A DNA stretch of 49,680 nt from Xenorhabdus lircayensis (GTDB lineage Bacteria; Pseudomonadota; Gammaproteobacteria; Enterobacterales; Enterobacteriaceae). The position numbers and the translations under genes were made by a program. Below are positions 25,955 to 35,241 of this stretch, piece by piece (within the stretch, counting starts at the first letter, position 1; every line of letters begins with the position of its first letter). The notes beneath the pieces were generated by a model. The model made no database searches. It was not told the DNA's origin and saw only the letters and a list, made by a program, of their open reading frames with translations. Location of the stretch: positions 1 through 49,680 of the forward strand of contig NZ_JACOII010000072.1 in the NCBI RefSeq assembly GCF_016306625.1. The letters run 5' to 3'.

Positions 25955-26980
25955 TCACTGATAAGACGGTGGAGAAAACATCAGTTTTATTTGATTTTTG
26001 TTATTCCATATTCTGCATTGCCAAAAAGAGCTACGTCCACTACTCTGGCTTGAATGAGTGATCTTCAATGTACCAAAGGGAGTTCCTTTATCTAACTGTT
26101 TCTGACAACCCTCTGACTTAATATGTGCATTTAATCCAGTTGACGACAATAAAATGGTCTTATTATGAGTATCATAATAACCCAGTAGTAGCGGAAGTGA
26201 TTCAGCTTCCTTCTCATTATTCAATATCCAGTTCAGATCATTCATAATGTCTTGCATATCTAACGAGCCATTTTTTTTATAAAAACTTCTTTTTTTCAAT
26301 AAATTATTGAAAACCACTCTTAATAGCAGCGCAGAAATAGTACCTCTGTCTTTCGAATGACTGATATCAAGACAATAGAACATCATTTCCTTTTCTGAAA
26401 ATGCAGCGATATCGAAAACCAAGCCTGCTTTACCTACAGTATTCAACAAACGATAATTTACCCTACAGTTAGCAATAACTTGGGAAACAGGCGGTTGTAA
26501 CTGCTTTACTAGTCCCCATGCAGTGGCTGCATGCTGTTTTAATATCGTTAATTCCTGAACTAAGCAGATCCGCTCTATCGCCTCAGAAGAAAATAATTTT
26601 GGATATAAATAATCCAATGCAATCTTCTTTATTTCATTGAAATTAACTATTGGTTTTAACAAGATATCCTTAGCACCAAGACGCAAGGCATTATCTATCT
26701 TCATCATTTCATTTGTCGCAGAAACAATAATAATGGGAATAGTCAACCCTTTTGCCGCCATATGTCTAATAAACTCAAGGCCAGTCATGATAGGCATATT
26801 CAAATCACAAAAGATGAGTTCAGGTTTTATCTCTGCGTCTACCTTCTCTAATGCCATCTTTCCATTTGATGCGCACACCGTTACCGCCCCTAGTGAATTC
26901 AAATAGCCAACTAGTGAGGAACAAAAAAACGGCTCATCTTCTACTACTAATATCCTCTTTCCGCTCAATACTTTTTCCAT
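25955..26980 (-). CDS. rssB: RssB response regulator, RpoS proteolysis adaptor
   Basis: RssB delivers the stationary-phase sigma factor RpoS to ClpXP. The 341-residue protein has an N-terminal receiver domain (about 7-125) with the acidic pair ED (14-15), phospho-acceptor Asp59 in FCDLNMP, the Ser/Thr of IIVSATN and Lys of LLKP. The C-terminal part is a degenerate PP2C-like domain with LQPPVSQVIANCRVNYRLL, GLVFDIAAFSE and FYCLDIS blocks matching E. coli. It starts with ATG at 26980; an adjacent GTG is also possible. In E. coli rssA lies just upstream; here rssA is absent and ychJ is divergent. Confidence 0.94.
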   Translation of the reverse strand: MEKVLSGKRILVVEDEPFFCSSLVGYLNSLGAVTVCASNGKMALEKVDAEIKPELIFCDLNMPIMTGLEFIRHMAAKGLTIPIIIVSATNEMMKIDNALRLGAKDILLKPIVNFNEIKKIALDYLYPKLFSSEAIERICLVQELTILKQHAATAWGLVKQLQPPVSQVIANCRVNYRLLNTVGKAGLVFDIAAFSEKEMMFYCLDISHSKDRGTISALLLRVVFNNLLKKRSFYKKNGSLDMQDIMNDLNWILNNEKEAESLPLLLGYYDTHNKTILLSSTGLNAHIKSEGCQKQLDKGTPFGTLKITHSSQSSGRSSFWQCRIWNNKNQIKLMFSPPSYQ

Positions 26981-27133
26981 CACGGCGGCCCCTTACCAAA
27001 TATTGCGACCATTGCCCATATTCGAGTATCATCAGCCGATGATATCCCAATAGACCGGTACTATTTATACACTTACATATCTTTGCAATATCGCTCATAT
27101 TAACAACAACCTCTTTAAATAATTGGAGTTATT

Positions 27134-27595
27134 TTGACAAAAATGTGCCCCTGCGGCAGTGGCTCACCTTTTACACATTGCTGTAGCCCCTATATCGAAA
27201 ATCATCATCCTGCTCCAAATGCCGAATCCTTGATGCGTTCCAGATATAGTGCTTACGTCACACAAAATGCAGACTACCTGACCGCTACCTGGCATCCTGA
27301 TTGTCACTCTGAAAATTGGCGTGCAGAAATAGAACAAAGTTTTGCCGGTGTACAATGGCTAGGATTAAATGTCCTCGAAATGCATGAAGGCAAACATAAT
27401 AACGAAGCCTATGTCGAATTTTCAGCTTGCTTTATTGAACAAGGAAAGCAAGATAGACAATTGATTCATGAACGCTCGCGTTTTTTGCGCATTGACCAAC
27501 GTTGGTTTTATATAGATGGCATTCGTCCTCAGGTCGGCCGTAATAGCCTTTGTCCATGTAGTTCAGGCAAAAAATACAAGAAGTGCTGTGGTTAA
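27134..27595 (+). CDS. ychJ: YchJ family protein with two SEC-C metal-binding motifs
   Basis: The 153-residue protein has a SEC-C zinc motif at each end ([13 protein letters not shown] at residues 5-17 and [14 protein letters not shown] at the C-terminus) flanking the YchJ domain ([42 protein letters not shown]). Its function is not established. The start is a TTG at 27134, with GGAG five bases upstream; the next ATG (27143) is too far from that site, and the TTG start gives the same N-terminal spacing as E. coli. It is divergent from rssB and precedes purU. Confidence 0.92.
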   Translation: MTKMCPCGSGSPFTHCCSPYIENHHPAPNAESLMRSRYSAYVTQNADYLTATWHPDCHSENWRAEIEQSFAGVQWLGLNVLEMHEGKHNNEAYVEFSACFIEQGKQDRQLIHERSRFLRIDQRWFYIDGIRPQVGRNSLCPCSSGKKYKKCCG

Positions 27596-27660
27596 ATCAG
27601 TATCTAAATTTCAAACATAACAATTCACACAGTGAAGAATACTTGAGGATCTCTCAATCC

Positions 27661-28509
27661 ATGCAAAACACAAACATACAAAAAAAAATCTTGCGTACAA
27701 TTTGTCCTGACTCCAAAGGATTAATCGCAAAAATCACAAACATTTGCTACAAACACCAATTAAATATCGTTCAAAATAATGAGTTTGTGGATCATCGTAC
27801 TGGGCGTTTTTTTATGCGTACAGAGCTGGAAGGTATTTTCAATGATGAAACTCTTCTGGCCGATTTGGATGATGCCCTGCCTGTCGGTTCAAGCCGAGAA
27901 TTAAATACTGCGGGTCGCCGTCGGATCGTTATCATGGTGACAAAAGAAGCGCATTGCATTGGTGATATCTTGGTAAAAAGCGCTTATGGTGGGCTGGATG
28001 TCGAAATTGCTGCTGTTATCGGCAATCATACGATCCTGCAACAACTGGTTGAGCAATTCGGTATTCCATTCCATTACATCAGCCATGAAGGTTTAACCCG
28101 CGAACAGCTTGATGAAGCCTTGATGGCCCAGATTGATCAATATAAACCCGATTATGTTGTGCTCGCGAAATATATGCGTGTCTTAACACCAGCATTTGTT
28201 CAACATTATCCGAATCAGATAATCAACATTCACCACTCATTCTTGCCAGCATTCATCGGTGCACGTCCTTATCATCAGGCTTATGAACGTGGTGTCAAAA
28301 TCATTGGTGCTACGGCTCATTATGTAAATGATAATTTGGATGAAGGCCCAATTATCACTCAAGATGTAATAAATGTGGATCATACCTATACAGCTGAAGA
28401 GATGATGCGTGCAGGACGAGATGTTGAAAAGAATGTACTGAGCCAAGCGTTACACTGGGTCTTTTCTCAGCGAGTCTTTGTATACGGTAACCGTACCGTT
28501 ATTCTTTGA
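27661..28509 (+). CDS. purU: Formyltetrahydrofolate deformylase
   Basis: PurU hydrolyses 10-formyl-THF to formate and THF, supplying formate for PurT and balancing one-carbon units. The 282-residue protein has an N-terminal ACT domain (ILRTICPDSKGLIAKITNIC, about 10-85) and a formyltransferase-like domain with NIHHSFLPAFIGARPYHQAY and ATAHYVNDNLDEGPIITQDV, which hold the catalytic Asn/His/Asp set. The ATG at 27661 matches the E. coli start region; the frame is open 78 bases further upstream. GAGG lies about 12 bases upstream. An inverted repeat of AACTTGAT / ATCAAGTT follows at 28540-28556. Confidence 0.96.
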   Translation: MQNTNIQKKILRTICPDSKGLIAKITNICYKHQLNIVQNNEFVDHRTGRFFMRTELEGIFNDETLLADLDDALPVGSSRELNTAGRRRIVIMVTKEAHCIGDILVKSAYGGLDVEIAAVIGNHTILQQLVEQFGIPFHYISHEGLTREQLDEALMAQIDQYKPDYVVLAKYMRVLTPAFVQHYPNQIINIHHSFLPAFIGARPYHQAYERGVKIIGATAHYVNDNLDEGPIITQDVINVDHTYTAEEMMRAGRDVEKNVLSQALHWVFSQRVFVYGNRTVIL

Positions 28510-28596
28510 TAAGCAGTAAAGCATTTTGTCACAGGCCATAACTTGATCATCAAGTTCAAAAAAACGGCGCTTGATACTTTATTTTCAATTAACTAC

Positions 28597-28624
28597 TTTA
28601 CAGCGGCGGCTTATTTGATATTAT
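28597..28624 (+). promoter_or_regulatory. tRNA-Tyr promoter
   Basis: A -35 box TTTACA (28597-28602), a 16-base spacer and a -10 box TATTAT (28619-28624) are followed by a GC-rich discriminator (GCCGTCCGC). The block TTTACAGCGGCG then ATTTGATAT closely follows the E. coli tyrT promoter as I remember it. The GC-rich discriminator fits stringent control. Confidence 0.85.
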
Positions 28625-28662
28625 GCCGTCCGCTGCTAACGACAGCACAAAATTCAAAATCT

Positions 28663-28747
<85 letters not shown>

Positions 28748-28935
28748 TCAAAGATTTACTTTTTACTCCCAACAAAACAACAAAAACAACCTATACCTCC
28801 CCAAGAAAAGACGAGAACTTTCGATCAAAGTTCAAATTGAGCGTAGCGATATAACAATGCGCGCAGCGCGTTGAATTGAATGTAGGGGGATAATGAGATG
28901 TTTAGCGTGTAATCAAAAGTGAGGAACGAAATGAC

Positions 28936-28970
28936 GAATCCCCCTTCCTCACCACTATCAAAGATCTGCT
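28936..28970 (+). repeat. Echo of tRNA-Tyr 3' end and flank
   Basis: GAATCCCCCTTCCTCACCAC and the following TATCAAAGATCTGCTT align with the tRNA T-arm/acceptor end plus flank (GAATCCTTCCCCCACCACCA, then TCAAAGATTTACTT at 28748). The two copies lie about 207 bases apart in direct orientation. It could be an rtT-like repeat or a degenerate attachment-site duplicate. Confidence 0.6.
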
Positions 28971-29100
28971 TCAAGCTCTCAATGCATTGCAAAAACAACA
29001 AATAGATATTCCATTGCTGACATCAACTATCGATACTAATCACTCTAGATTAACGACCAAATTAATGTTTTAAAATTAATGCATTTGGGCAAGTATCAAT

Positions 29101-29134
29101 AGCGGAGCTGAGTATCCTAACAGTTTGCTCCGCT
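29101..29134. terminator. Hairpin downstream of the LysR-type gene
   Basis: AGCGGAGC pairs perfectly with GCTCCGCT around an 18-base loop. It lies 12 bases past the LysR-gene stop. No T-tract is present in the gene direction, so termination strength is uncertain. Confidence 0.5.
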
Positions 29135-29145
29135 TATTCAATCGG

Positions 29146-30009
29146 TTACTCCATATCGCTGACAGAGTCGATGAAACGATTTAACACACTTGAATGAGAT
29201 TTTGATTTGTAGACATAACACTGATTAAGTGCATCAGGTCGTGATATTGGAATGAAACCTAAGCTTTCTCCCTCTTCCAATGCACCGGAATGGGAATCTG
29301 TAATAAAAATATAATCAGTTGACTGAATAAAATTCAGACAGCATTCTATATTATCCATCTGCCGAATATTGACTTTCTCCCCATTTTTTATCATTTCCTC
29401 TTCCAAATTCTTTATCAAATTACCTTTATAGAGTACTGGATCACATAACCAAGTTCTCTTTTTCAGCAATTGAGTAAAGTCCCCATGTACTTCATCCAAT
29501 AACTCTTTACGGCAGCAGATCCCCAAATTTGGTCCATCAATTTTCCGTACAAGACTGAATCGGTCACTAAGTATTTTTTCTGAACTTAAAATTATTGTAT
29601 TGCCCTCATAGTCAACTATTTCATCAATGTTATCATAACTGAAGCGTAATATATTAACCTGAGCATTATTTCTGTCCGCTGCTTTATAAAGCGAAATCAG
29701 ATGCTTTTTCTTACCCCAATCATGGTATATATTTACAACATTACAAATACTCCCGCTGATGTGTTTCTTTGTAATTTCCTTCTCTTTCAAATAGAGCTCT
29801 TTTAGGTCATTATATAACTCCACTCCGTCTTTGGTCAGAATCATCCCAAACTTCTCCCTTTTAAATAAGCGCTTTCCTAACGTCGCCTCAAAGTCTTTAA
29901 TTGATTTAGCGACTGGGGGAGTCGTACGGTTCATCACTCTTGCCGCCTTGCTTAAAGAACCCATTTCCACCACCGCCATGAATGCTTCTAATTTACGAGA
30001 AAAAAACAT
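29146..30009 (-). CDS. LysR-type transcriptional regulator of unknown target
   Basis: The 287-residue protein has the LysR winged-helix domain at residues 1-60: FSRKLEAFMAVVEMGSLSKA, ARVMNRTTPPVAKSIKDFE and LGKRLFKREKFGMILTKDG. The linker helix is followed by a divergent effector-binding domain (about 85-287) that I cannot assign to a ligand; it contains several Cys residues (ICCRKELL, IECCLNF). It stands alone between the tRNA-Tyr spacer and xthA, with no divergent partner gene nearby. AT-rich flanks and a tRNA-proximal position suggest an accessory insertion. The ATG at 30009 lies after CGGTGAATT. Confidence 0.85.
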   Translation of the reverse strand: MFFSRKLEAFMAVVEMGSLSKAARVMNRTTPPVAKSIKDFEATLGKRLFKREKFGMILTKDGVELYNDLKELYLKEKEITKKHISGSICNVVNIYHDWGKKKHLISLYKAADRNNAQVNILRFSYDNIDEIVDYEGNTIILSSEKILSDRFSLVRKIDGPNLGICCRKELLDEVHGDFTQLLKKRTWLCDPVLYKGNLIKNLEEEMIKNGEKVNIRQMDNIECCLNFIQSTDYIFITDSHSGALEEGESLGFIPISRPDALNQCYVYKSKSHSSVLNRFIDSVSDME

Positions 30010-30660
30010 AATTCACCGTTCCTATGTAACTTGTGGCTAAAATAATATCCTTGAAATGGCCTTCTCATCAGGTAACCGCTAAATCAAACTTGATATTGTG
30101 AAGGTATAATTTTGTACAATAAAAACAGATATTTTTCAAATGACATTTATATAAAATGCCAGTCCCTGATGCAATAATGCGGTTTAGATGAACTATATTA
30201 TTCATCTATATCATGATGAATATTCCACCGTGATTGTAAACCTTTAATAAATATAACCATGGCCTACAAGTCCAAATTTCTATCAGAGATTGATTAACTC
30301 TTCTACTTTTTCATTAATTAATTTTTGTAACGCATGACATAAAATAAATTCCAAGGATAAAAACCCTCACAAAAATTATAATATCAGGAGTTGAATATAA
30401 CATATTATGACTAATGAATTATTATGCATCCATTAATTTATTACTTATTAATTTTGTGCTTTTTATTATATATAAAAACGATTCGATACTCTAAATTTTA
30501 GATAACTAGCGTATTATGCGCAGTATAGTATGATATATAAGAGTAAAATAGCTAGATATCAAGATAATTAGGTAAAATTTATTATTTAATAAATAGTTAC
30601 ATCTTTATTTATATCTGTTAACATTAAAAATCAGTATATTTATTAGGTGATTATAACGAT
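30010..30660. other. AT-rich spacer between the LysR gene and xthA
   Basis: About 650 bases, strongly AT-rich. No gene longer than a few dozen codons is supportable. A 25-codon hydrophobic frame at 30424-30501 is the only item of note. The xthA ribosome site is AGGTGA, ten bases before its ATG. Confidence 0.6.
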
Positions 30661-31467
30661 ATGAAATTTATCTCATTCAATATTAATGGGCTGCGAGCAC
30701 GTCCTCATCAACTTGCTGCTCTTGTTGAAAAACACCAACCAGATGTTATCGGATTGCAGGAAATAAAAGTTCATGATGAAATGTTTCCCTTAGAAGAAGT
30801 AAGCAAACTGGGCTATCACGTTTTCTATCATGGGCAAAAATCACACTATGGTGTAGCCCTGCTTACCCGTCAGCAACCCGTAAAAGTTCGTAAAGGTTTC
30901 CCTACCGATAGTGATGATGCACAACGCCGCATTATTATGGCTGAGATTGAAACACCTTTCGGTTTATTAACCGTAATCAACGGTTATTTTCCTCAAGGAG
31001 AAAGCCGTGAGCACCCGATTAAATTTCCTGCAAAAGAAAAGTTTTATCAGGATTTGCAATCCTACCTAGAAAATAATCACTCTCCGAAATCGAATATTCT
31101 GATTATGGGAGATATGAATATCAGCACAACCGATCTTGATATTGGGATCGGAGAAAATAACCAAAAACGCTGGTTAAAAACTGGGAAGTGCTCTTTCTTA
31201 CCGGAAGAAAGAGAATGGATGGAGCGTCTTAAAAATTGGGGGCTCATCGATACATTCCGGGTACAACACCCCGAAATCAATGATCAGTTTTCCTGGTTTG
31301 ATTATCGTTCAAAAGGTTTTGATGACAATCGTGGACTACGTATTGATTTGCTGCTTGCCAGCCAACCATTGGCAAAACGGTGTATCTCTTCTGGTATTGA
31401 TTATGCTATTCGCAGCATGGAAAAACCGTCTGACCACGCCCCTGTTTGGGCAGAGTTTGAAATATAA
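30661..31467 (+). CDS. xthA: Exonuclease III / AP endonuclease
   Basis: XthA cleaves at abasic sites and has 3'-phosphatase and 3'-5' exonuclease activity in base-excision repair. The 268-residue length equals E. coli. Motifs of the endonuclease/exonuclease/phosphatase fold are [12 protein letters not shown] (N-terminal Asn), IGLQEIKV (metal-binding Glu34), [19 protein letters not shown] (Asp and Asn pair) and the final [13 protein letters not shown] with the catalytic Asp-His. It is a stand-alone gene, convergent with topB. Confidence 0.97.
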   Translation: MKFISFNINGLRARPHQLAALVEKHQPDVIGLQEIKVHDEMFPLEEVSKLGYHVFYHGQKSHYGVALLTRQQPVKVRKGFPTDSDDAQRRIIMAEIETPFGLLTVINGYFPQGESREHPIKFPAKEKFYQDLQSYLENNHSPKSNILIMGDMNISTTDLDIGIGENNQKRWLKTGKCSFLPEEREWMERLKNWGLIDTFRVQHPEINDQFSWFDYRSKGFDDNRGLRIDLLLASQPLAKRCISSGIDYAIRSMEKPSDHAPVWAEFEI

Positions 31468-31480
31468 TCACCAGACATGA

Positions 31481-31515
31481 AACACAGCACCCTAATTGGT
31501 GGTGCTGTGTTTTCA
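31481..31515. terminator. Bidirectional terminator between xthA and topB
   Basis: AACACAGCACC (31481-31491) pairs perfectly with GGTGCTGTGTT (31501-31511), followed by TTCATTTTA. It lies between the two convergent stop codons. Confidence 0.85.
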
Positions 31516-31521
31516 TTTTAG

Positions 31522-33462
31522 TTATGCTTGATTGGTATTATTTGTTTTGCTCTTGCTGGTTTTTGCCTGTTTTCCTTTCCCTTTTTTACCTTTCGCGGGA
31601 ACAGGGGGCAAATCCCTAAAGGCTTTCAAATTACGATACTGTTTTGCTTGCCAGATTAATTGCTGCAATGCTTCCTGAAGAGGCAGCATAAAATCCTGAT
31701 AACGGAATTGCTTTTCGCTGATTTGCGTCAGTCGAGATTCCCAATGTGCTGTCATATCAGGTAATACAGCCATATCCGGCAATACATGGATCAAGGCTCG
31801 ACCAGCAGGAGTAGCATGAATGTGGCGCCCTTTTTTGTACAGGAACTCCCGCTTGAATAGCAGTTCAATAATCCCAGCTCGAGTTGCTTCCGTACCCAAG
31901 CCATCGGTTGCCCTCAGCACCTTCTTCAAGGCCTTATCCTGAACAAATCGAGCTATGCCTGTCATTGCAGACAATAATGTTGCATCACTGAAAGGTCGTG
32001 GTGGTTGTGTCTGTCTTTCTACCACTTCACCCTTCTCACACAAAAGCTCATCTCCCTTAGCAACAACAGGTAATGGAGTACCTTCATTTTCTTCATCCCG
32101 CTCTTTGTTGCCAAGCAAGGTTCTCCAACCTGCTTCTGCCAAAAAACGTGCTTTAGCAATGAATTTTCCGCCTGTAATATCAAGTTCAATCGTACACTTC
32201 CGGAATACCGCATCAGGGAAAAATTGCATCAGATATTGCCTGGCAACCAAGCTGTAGATGTGGCTTTCATGCTCGGTCAAGTTAACTTGGCTACTGCGGG
32301 CGGTAGGAACAATCGCATGGTGCGCATCAACTTTCTTATCATCCCAACAACGATTCTTTTTCTCTATATCCAAGGCATCCTGCGGAAACAGGTGTGCAGC
32401 ATGAACCGAAATAGCATTCAAAACCGCATGACGCCCCACAAAATGTTCTTCTGGCAAATAACGGCAATCAGAACGAGGATAAGTGATCAATTTATGGGTT
32501 TCATAGAGCCGCTGGCAGATATCAAGTACATCTTGGGCGCTCAAACCAAAACGCTTGGCGGCTTCAATTTGCAAGGAAGAAAGCGAGAATGGCAATGGTG
32601 CCGTTTCTGATTCTCGCTTATCCTGATATGCGGAGACATAGGCAGGTTGTCCAGTAATACGCGCCACGACATGCTCTGCCAATGGACGATGGATAACTCT
32701 TCCCTCTTCGTCCTGAAAATCAATGCAGGATTCACTAGGCTGCCATAAGGCCGTGAATCGCTCTTCATTCGGCGTGACAATATGCGCTTTGACCTCAAAG
32801 AAATCTTTCGGCACAAAATGCTCTATCTCTTCATCACGGCGAACGACCAGCCCCAGAATAGGCGTCTGGACACGCCCAACAGATAATACGCCCTGATAAC
32901 CCGCATTCTGACCCAATAACGTATAAGCACGGGTCATATTGATGCCATAAAGCCAATCTGCTCTGGCTCTCGCGAGTGCAGAAACACACAAGGGGACAAA
33001 TTCCCGGTTGCTCCTCAGTCGTTCAATAGCCTTTGTGACCGCCTGAGGATTCAGGTCATTGATTAGACAGCGCAGGACATTCTGTTTTTTTTCGGGATCC
33101 AGATCCAAAAAGTCCAGTACTTCATCCACCAGCAATTGCCCTTCACGATCAGGGTCACCGGCATGGACAACTTCGTTGGCCCTTTCCAACAGGGATCTAA
33201 TCGTATTGAGCTGTTTAGCCACGGCAGCCCGTGGCTTTAACTGCCATTTTTCAGGAATGATCGGTAAATCAGCCAATACCCAGCGAGCATAACGACTATC
33301 GTAGGCATCTGGCTCAGCCTGCTCCAATAGATGGCCGACACACCAAGTAACAAACTGGTTATTACCACATTCGATAAACCCATCCCCACGCCGATGGGGT
33401 TTCGGTAAAACATCCGCTATAGCTCTCGCTAGGCTAGGTTTTTCTGCAATAAAAAGACGCAT
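31522..33462 (-). CDS. topB: DNA topoisomerase III
   Basis: TopB is a type-IA topoisomerase that decatenates DNA with single-stranded regions. The 646-residue protein has the Toprim domain ([39 protein letters not shown]) and the active-site Tyr328 in [17 protein letters not shown]. It also has [15 protein letters not shown] and the TopB-specific decatenation-loop region around [16 protein letters not shown]. The C-terminal tail is Lys-rich. The ATG at 33462 lies four bases after the selD stop, so translation is probably coupled. The longer frame would need a TTG start inside selD. Confidence 0.96.
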   Translation of the reverse strand: MRLFIAEKPSLARAIADVLPKPHRRGDGFIECGNNQFVTWCVGHLLEQAEPDAYDSRYARWVLADLPIIPEKWQLKPRAAVAKQLNTIRSLLERANEVVHAGDPDREGQLLVDEVLDFLDLDPEKKQNVLRCLINDLNPQAVTKAIERLRSNREFVPLCVSALARARADWLYGINMTRAYTLLGQNAGYQGVLSVGRVQTPILGLVVRRDEEIEHFVPKDFFEVKAHIVTPNEERFTALWQPSESCIDFQDEEGRVIHRPLAEHVVARITGQPAYVSAYQDKRESETAPLPFSLSSLQIEAAKRFGLSAQDVLDICQRLYETHKLITYPRSDCRYLPEEHFVGRHAVLNAISVHAAHLFPQDALDIEKKNRCWDDKKVDAHHAIVPTARSSQVNLTEHESHIYSLVARQYLMQFFPDAVFRKCTIELDITGGKFIAKARFLAEAGWRTLLGNKERDEENEGTPLPVVAKGDELLCEKGEVVERQTQPPRPFSDATLLSAMTGIARFVQDKALKKVLRATDGLGTEATRAGIIELLFKREFLYKKGRHIHATPAGRALIHVLPDMAVLPDMTAHWESRLTQISEKQFRYQDFMLPLQEALQQLIWQAKQYRNLKAFRDLPPVPAKGKKGKGKQAKTSKSKTNNTNQA

Positions 33463-33466
33463 GGAA

Positions 33467-34510
33467 TTATTCAATAACTTCAATCAATGCCCTGCCTGAG
33501 CCGAGTTCAGTCAGTTCACCAATCGCAATCAAATCAATGTTGTGGCTTCGTGCAATAGCTTTCGCCTCTTCCACGGCATCCGGCAAAATAGCCAGCAATA
33601 AACCACCCGAAGTTTGTGGGTCACACAGGAGATGACGTTGACGAACAGTCATTTTCCCAATTAAGTGCCCATAACTGTCAAAGTTGCGCCCTGTGCCACC
33701 AGGTACGCAACCTTTTTCGATATAAGCATCAACATCTGGCAATCTTGGCACTTGTGAAAATTTGACCATTGCTTGAACGCCCGAACCTTCACAAACTTCC
33801 CCCAAATGCCCTAACAGGCCAAAACCTGTTACATCCGTCATCGCCGTAACACCATCAATCCCTGCAAAATCTGTCCCTGCCTTATTCAACCGGCACATCG
33901 TTTCTTTCGCAACACCTTGGTGTTCAGGCTGAAGCAAGCCTTTCTTTTCAGCCGTGGTCAATACACCGACGCCTAAAGGTTTAGTCAGAAACAGGAGACT
34001 TCCCGCTTTTGCCCGATTATTACGCTTCACACGTTCAATATTGATGATACCGGTCACTGCCAAACCAAAGATAGGTTCCGGTGCATCAATCGAATGTCCA
34101 CCTGCAAGAGAAATGCCCGCTTCCTTGCAAACAGCCCGACCTCCCTCAATGACTTTTTGAGCGATTTCTGGGGACAACTTAGCAATTGGCCAGCCCAGAA
34201 TCGCAATCGCCATTATGGGTTTTCCGCCCATTGCATAAATATCGCTGATGGCATTAGTGGCCGCAATACGACCAAAATCAAACGGATCATCAACAATCGG
34301 CATGAAAAAATCCGTAGTACTAATGATGCCGATACCATTACCAATATCATACACAGCAGCATCGTCACGGGTTTCATTACCCACCAGCAGATTAGGATCG
34401 AAAAATTTTGCCTGTTCACTGTGCAAGATCGTTTCCAGCACTTTGGGTGAAATTTTGCAGCCACATCCGGCACCATGGCTATACTGAGTCAGACGGATTT
34501 CAGTTGACAT
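33467..34510 (-). CDS. selD: Selenophosphate synthase
   Basis: SelD makes selenophosphate from selenide and ATP for selenocysteine and selenouridine synthesis. The 347-residue length equals E. coli. The N-terminal glycine-rich active site is [19 protein letters not shown], with Cys16 and Lys19. Further blocks are [74 protein letters not shown] and [12 protein letters not shown]. The active-site residue is Cys, not selenocysteine. TGGAGC precedes the ATG; it lies 12 bases after ydjA in a ydjA-selD-topB operon. Confidence 0.97.
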   Translation of the reverse strand: MSTEIRLTQYSHGAGCGCKISPKVLETILHSEQAKFFDPNLLVGNETRDDAAVYDIGNGIGIISTTDFFMPIVDDPFDFGRIAATNAISDIYAMGGKPIMAIAILGWPIAKLSPEIAQKVIEGGRAVCKEAGISLAGGHSIDAPEPIFGLAVTGIINIERVKRNNRAKAGSLLFLTKPLGVGVLTTAEKKGLLQPEHQGVAKETMCRLNKAGTDFAGIDGVTAMTDVTGFGLLGHLGEVCEGSGVQAMVKFSQVPRLPDVDAYIEKGCVPGGTGRNFDSYGHLIGKMTVRQRHLLCDPQTSGGLLLAILPDAVEEAKAIARSHNIDLIAIGELTELGSGRALIEVIE

Positions 34511-34522
34511 TGCTCGCTCCAG

Positions 34523-35074
34523 TTAGAAATAACTGACAAAGTTTGTCAAATCTGGTGTTGATACTTTTGCAGGAGCTTTGAGTTCCGGTGTTCCTAAATA
34601 GAGGAACCCCACAATTTCGTCATTCTCCTCACAACCCAAACCTGCCCTGACAGTTGGATCTTCTGTCCATGAGCCTGTACGCCATATTCCGCCAAAACCT
34701 TGGGCGACTGCTGCCATTTGCATGGCATGAACCGCACATCCCGCTGCAACGACTTGTTCCCATGCAGGTACTTTCGCATGTTCAACTACCTTGGCAATAA
34801 CTGTGATAATCATAGGAGCGCGGTAAGGCGCATTTTTCGCCTTTTCTTCAACCTCTTTTCCCAATTCCCCCTCAATTGCTGCTTGTTCAAGAAGTTTACT
34901 AAATTTATTAATTCCTTCTCCCCGCATCACAACAAAATGCCAAGGACGCAATGCTCCATGGTCAGGAGCCCTCATCCCTGCGGCTAAAATATGCTGCAAT
35001 TCATTTCCTTCTGGGGCAGGTGTCGTTAAACGTGAAGCTGAACGACGATTCAATAAAAGTTCCAAAGCATTCAT
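34523..35074 (-). CDS. ydjA: YdjA nitroreductase-family flavoprotein
   Basis: This compact FMN-dependent nitroreductase-family protein of 183 residues equals E. coli YdjA in length. It has [15 protein letters not shown] at the N-terminus (FMN-phosphate Arg-Arg-Ser), [51 protein letters not shown] and the terminal [11 protein letters not shown]. The physiological substrate is not known. The ATG at 35074 has GGAG seven bases upstream; a longer open frame adds ten unrelated residues. It is divergent from sppA. Confidence 0.94.
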   Translation of the reverse strand: MNALELLLNRRSASRLTTPAPEGNELQHILAAGMRAPDHGALRPWHFVVMRGEGINKFSKLLEQAAIEGELGKEVEEKAKNAPYRAPMIITVIAKVVEHAKVPAWEQVVAAGCAVHAMQMAAVAQGFGGIWRTGSWTEDPTVRAGLGCEENDEIVGFLYLGTPELKAPAKVSTPDLTNFVSYF

Positions 35075-35241
35075 TGTGTTCTCCTGAATAAGATAGTCTG
35101 TCACGGCTCAACATTCTCTGTTTATTCGTTAGTGAATGAAAGCACATAAACCGTTTTTTCAATCATTCACGTGATTTCCAGCTGACATTTACAGGCGAGC
35201 TGATTAGGATAACCTCATTTGATCCCATAACTGGAGACGAT

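Larger units (their letters stand above)
28748..29145. other. Structured spacer downstream of tRNA-Tyr
   Basis: About 400 bases without a supportable gene. It contains the inverted repeat GAACTTT-CGATC-AAAGTTC (near 28811), a GC-rich hairpin CAATGCGCGCAGCGCGTTG (about 28855), an echo of the tRNA 3' end (28936-28970) and a hairpin next to the LysR gene (29101-29134). The E. coli tyrT locus also carries downstream repeats that begin with the tRNA 3' end. Confidence 0.6.
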
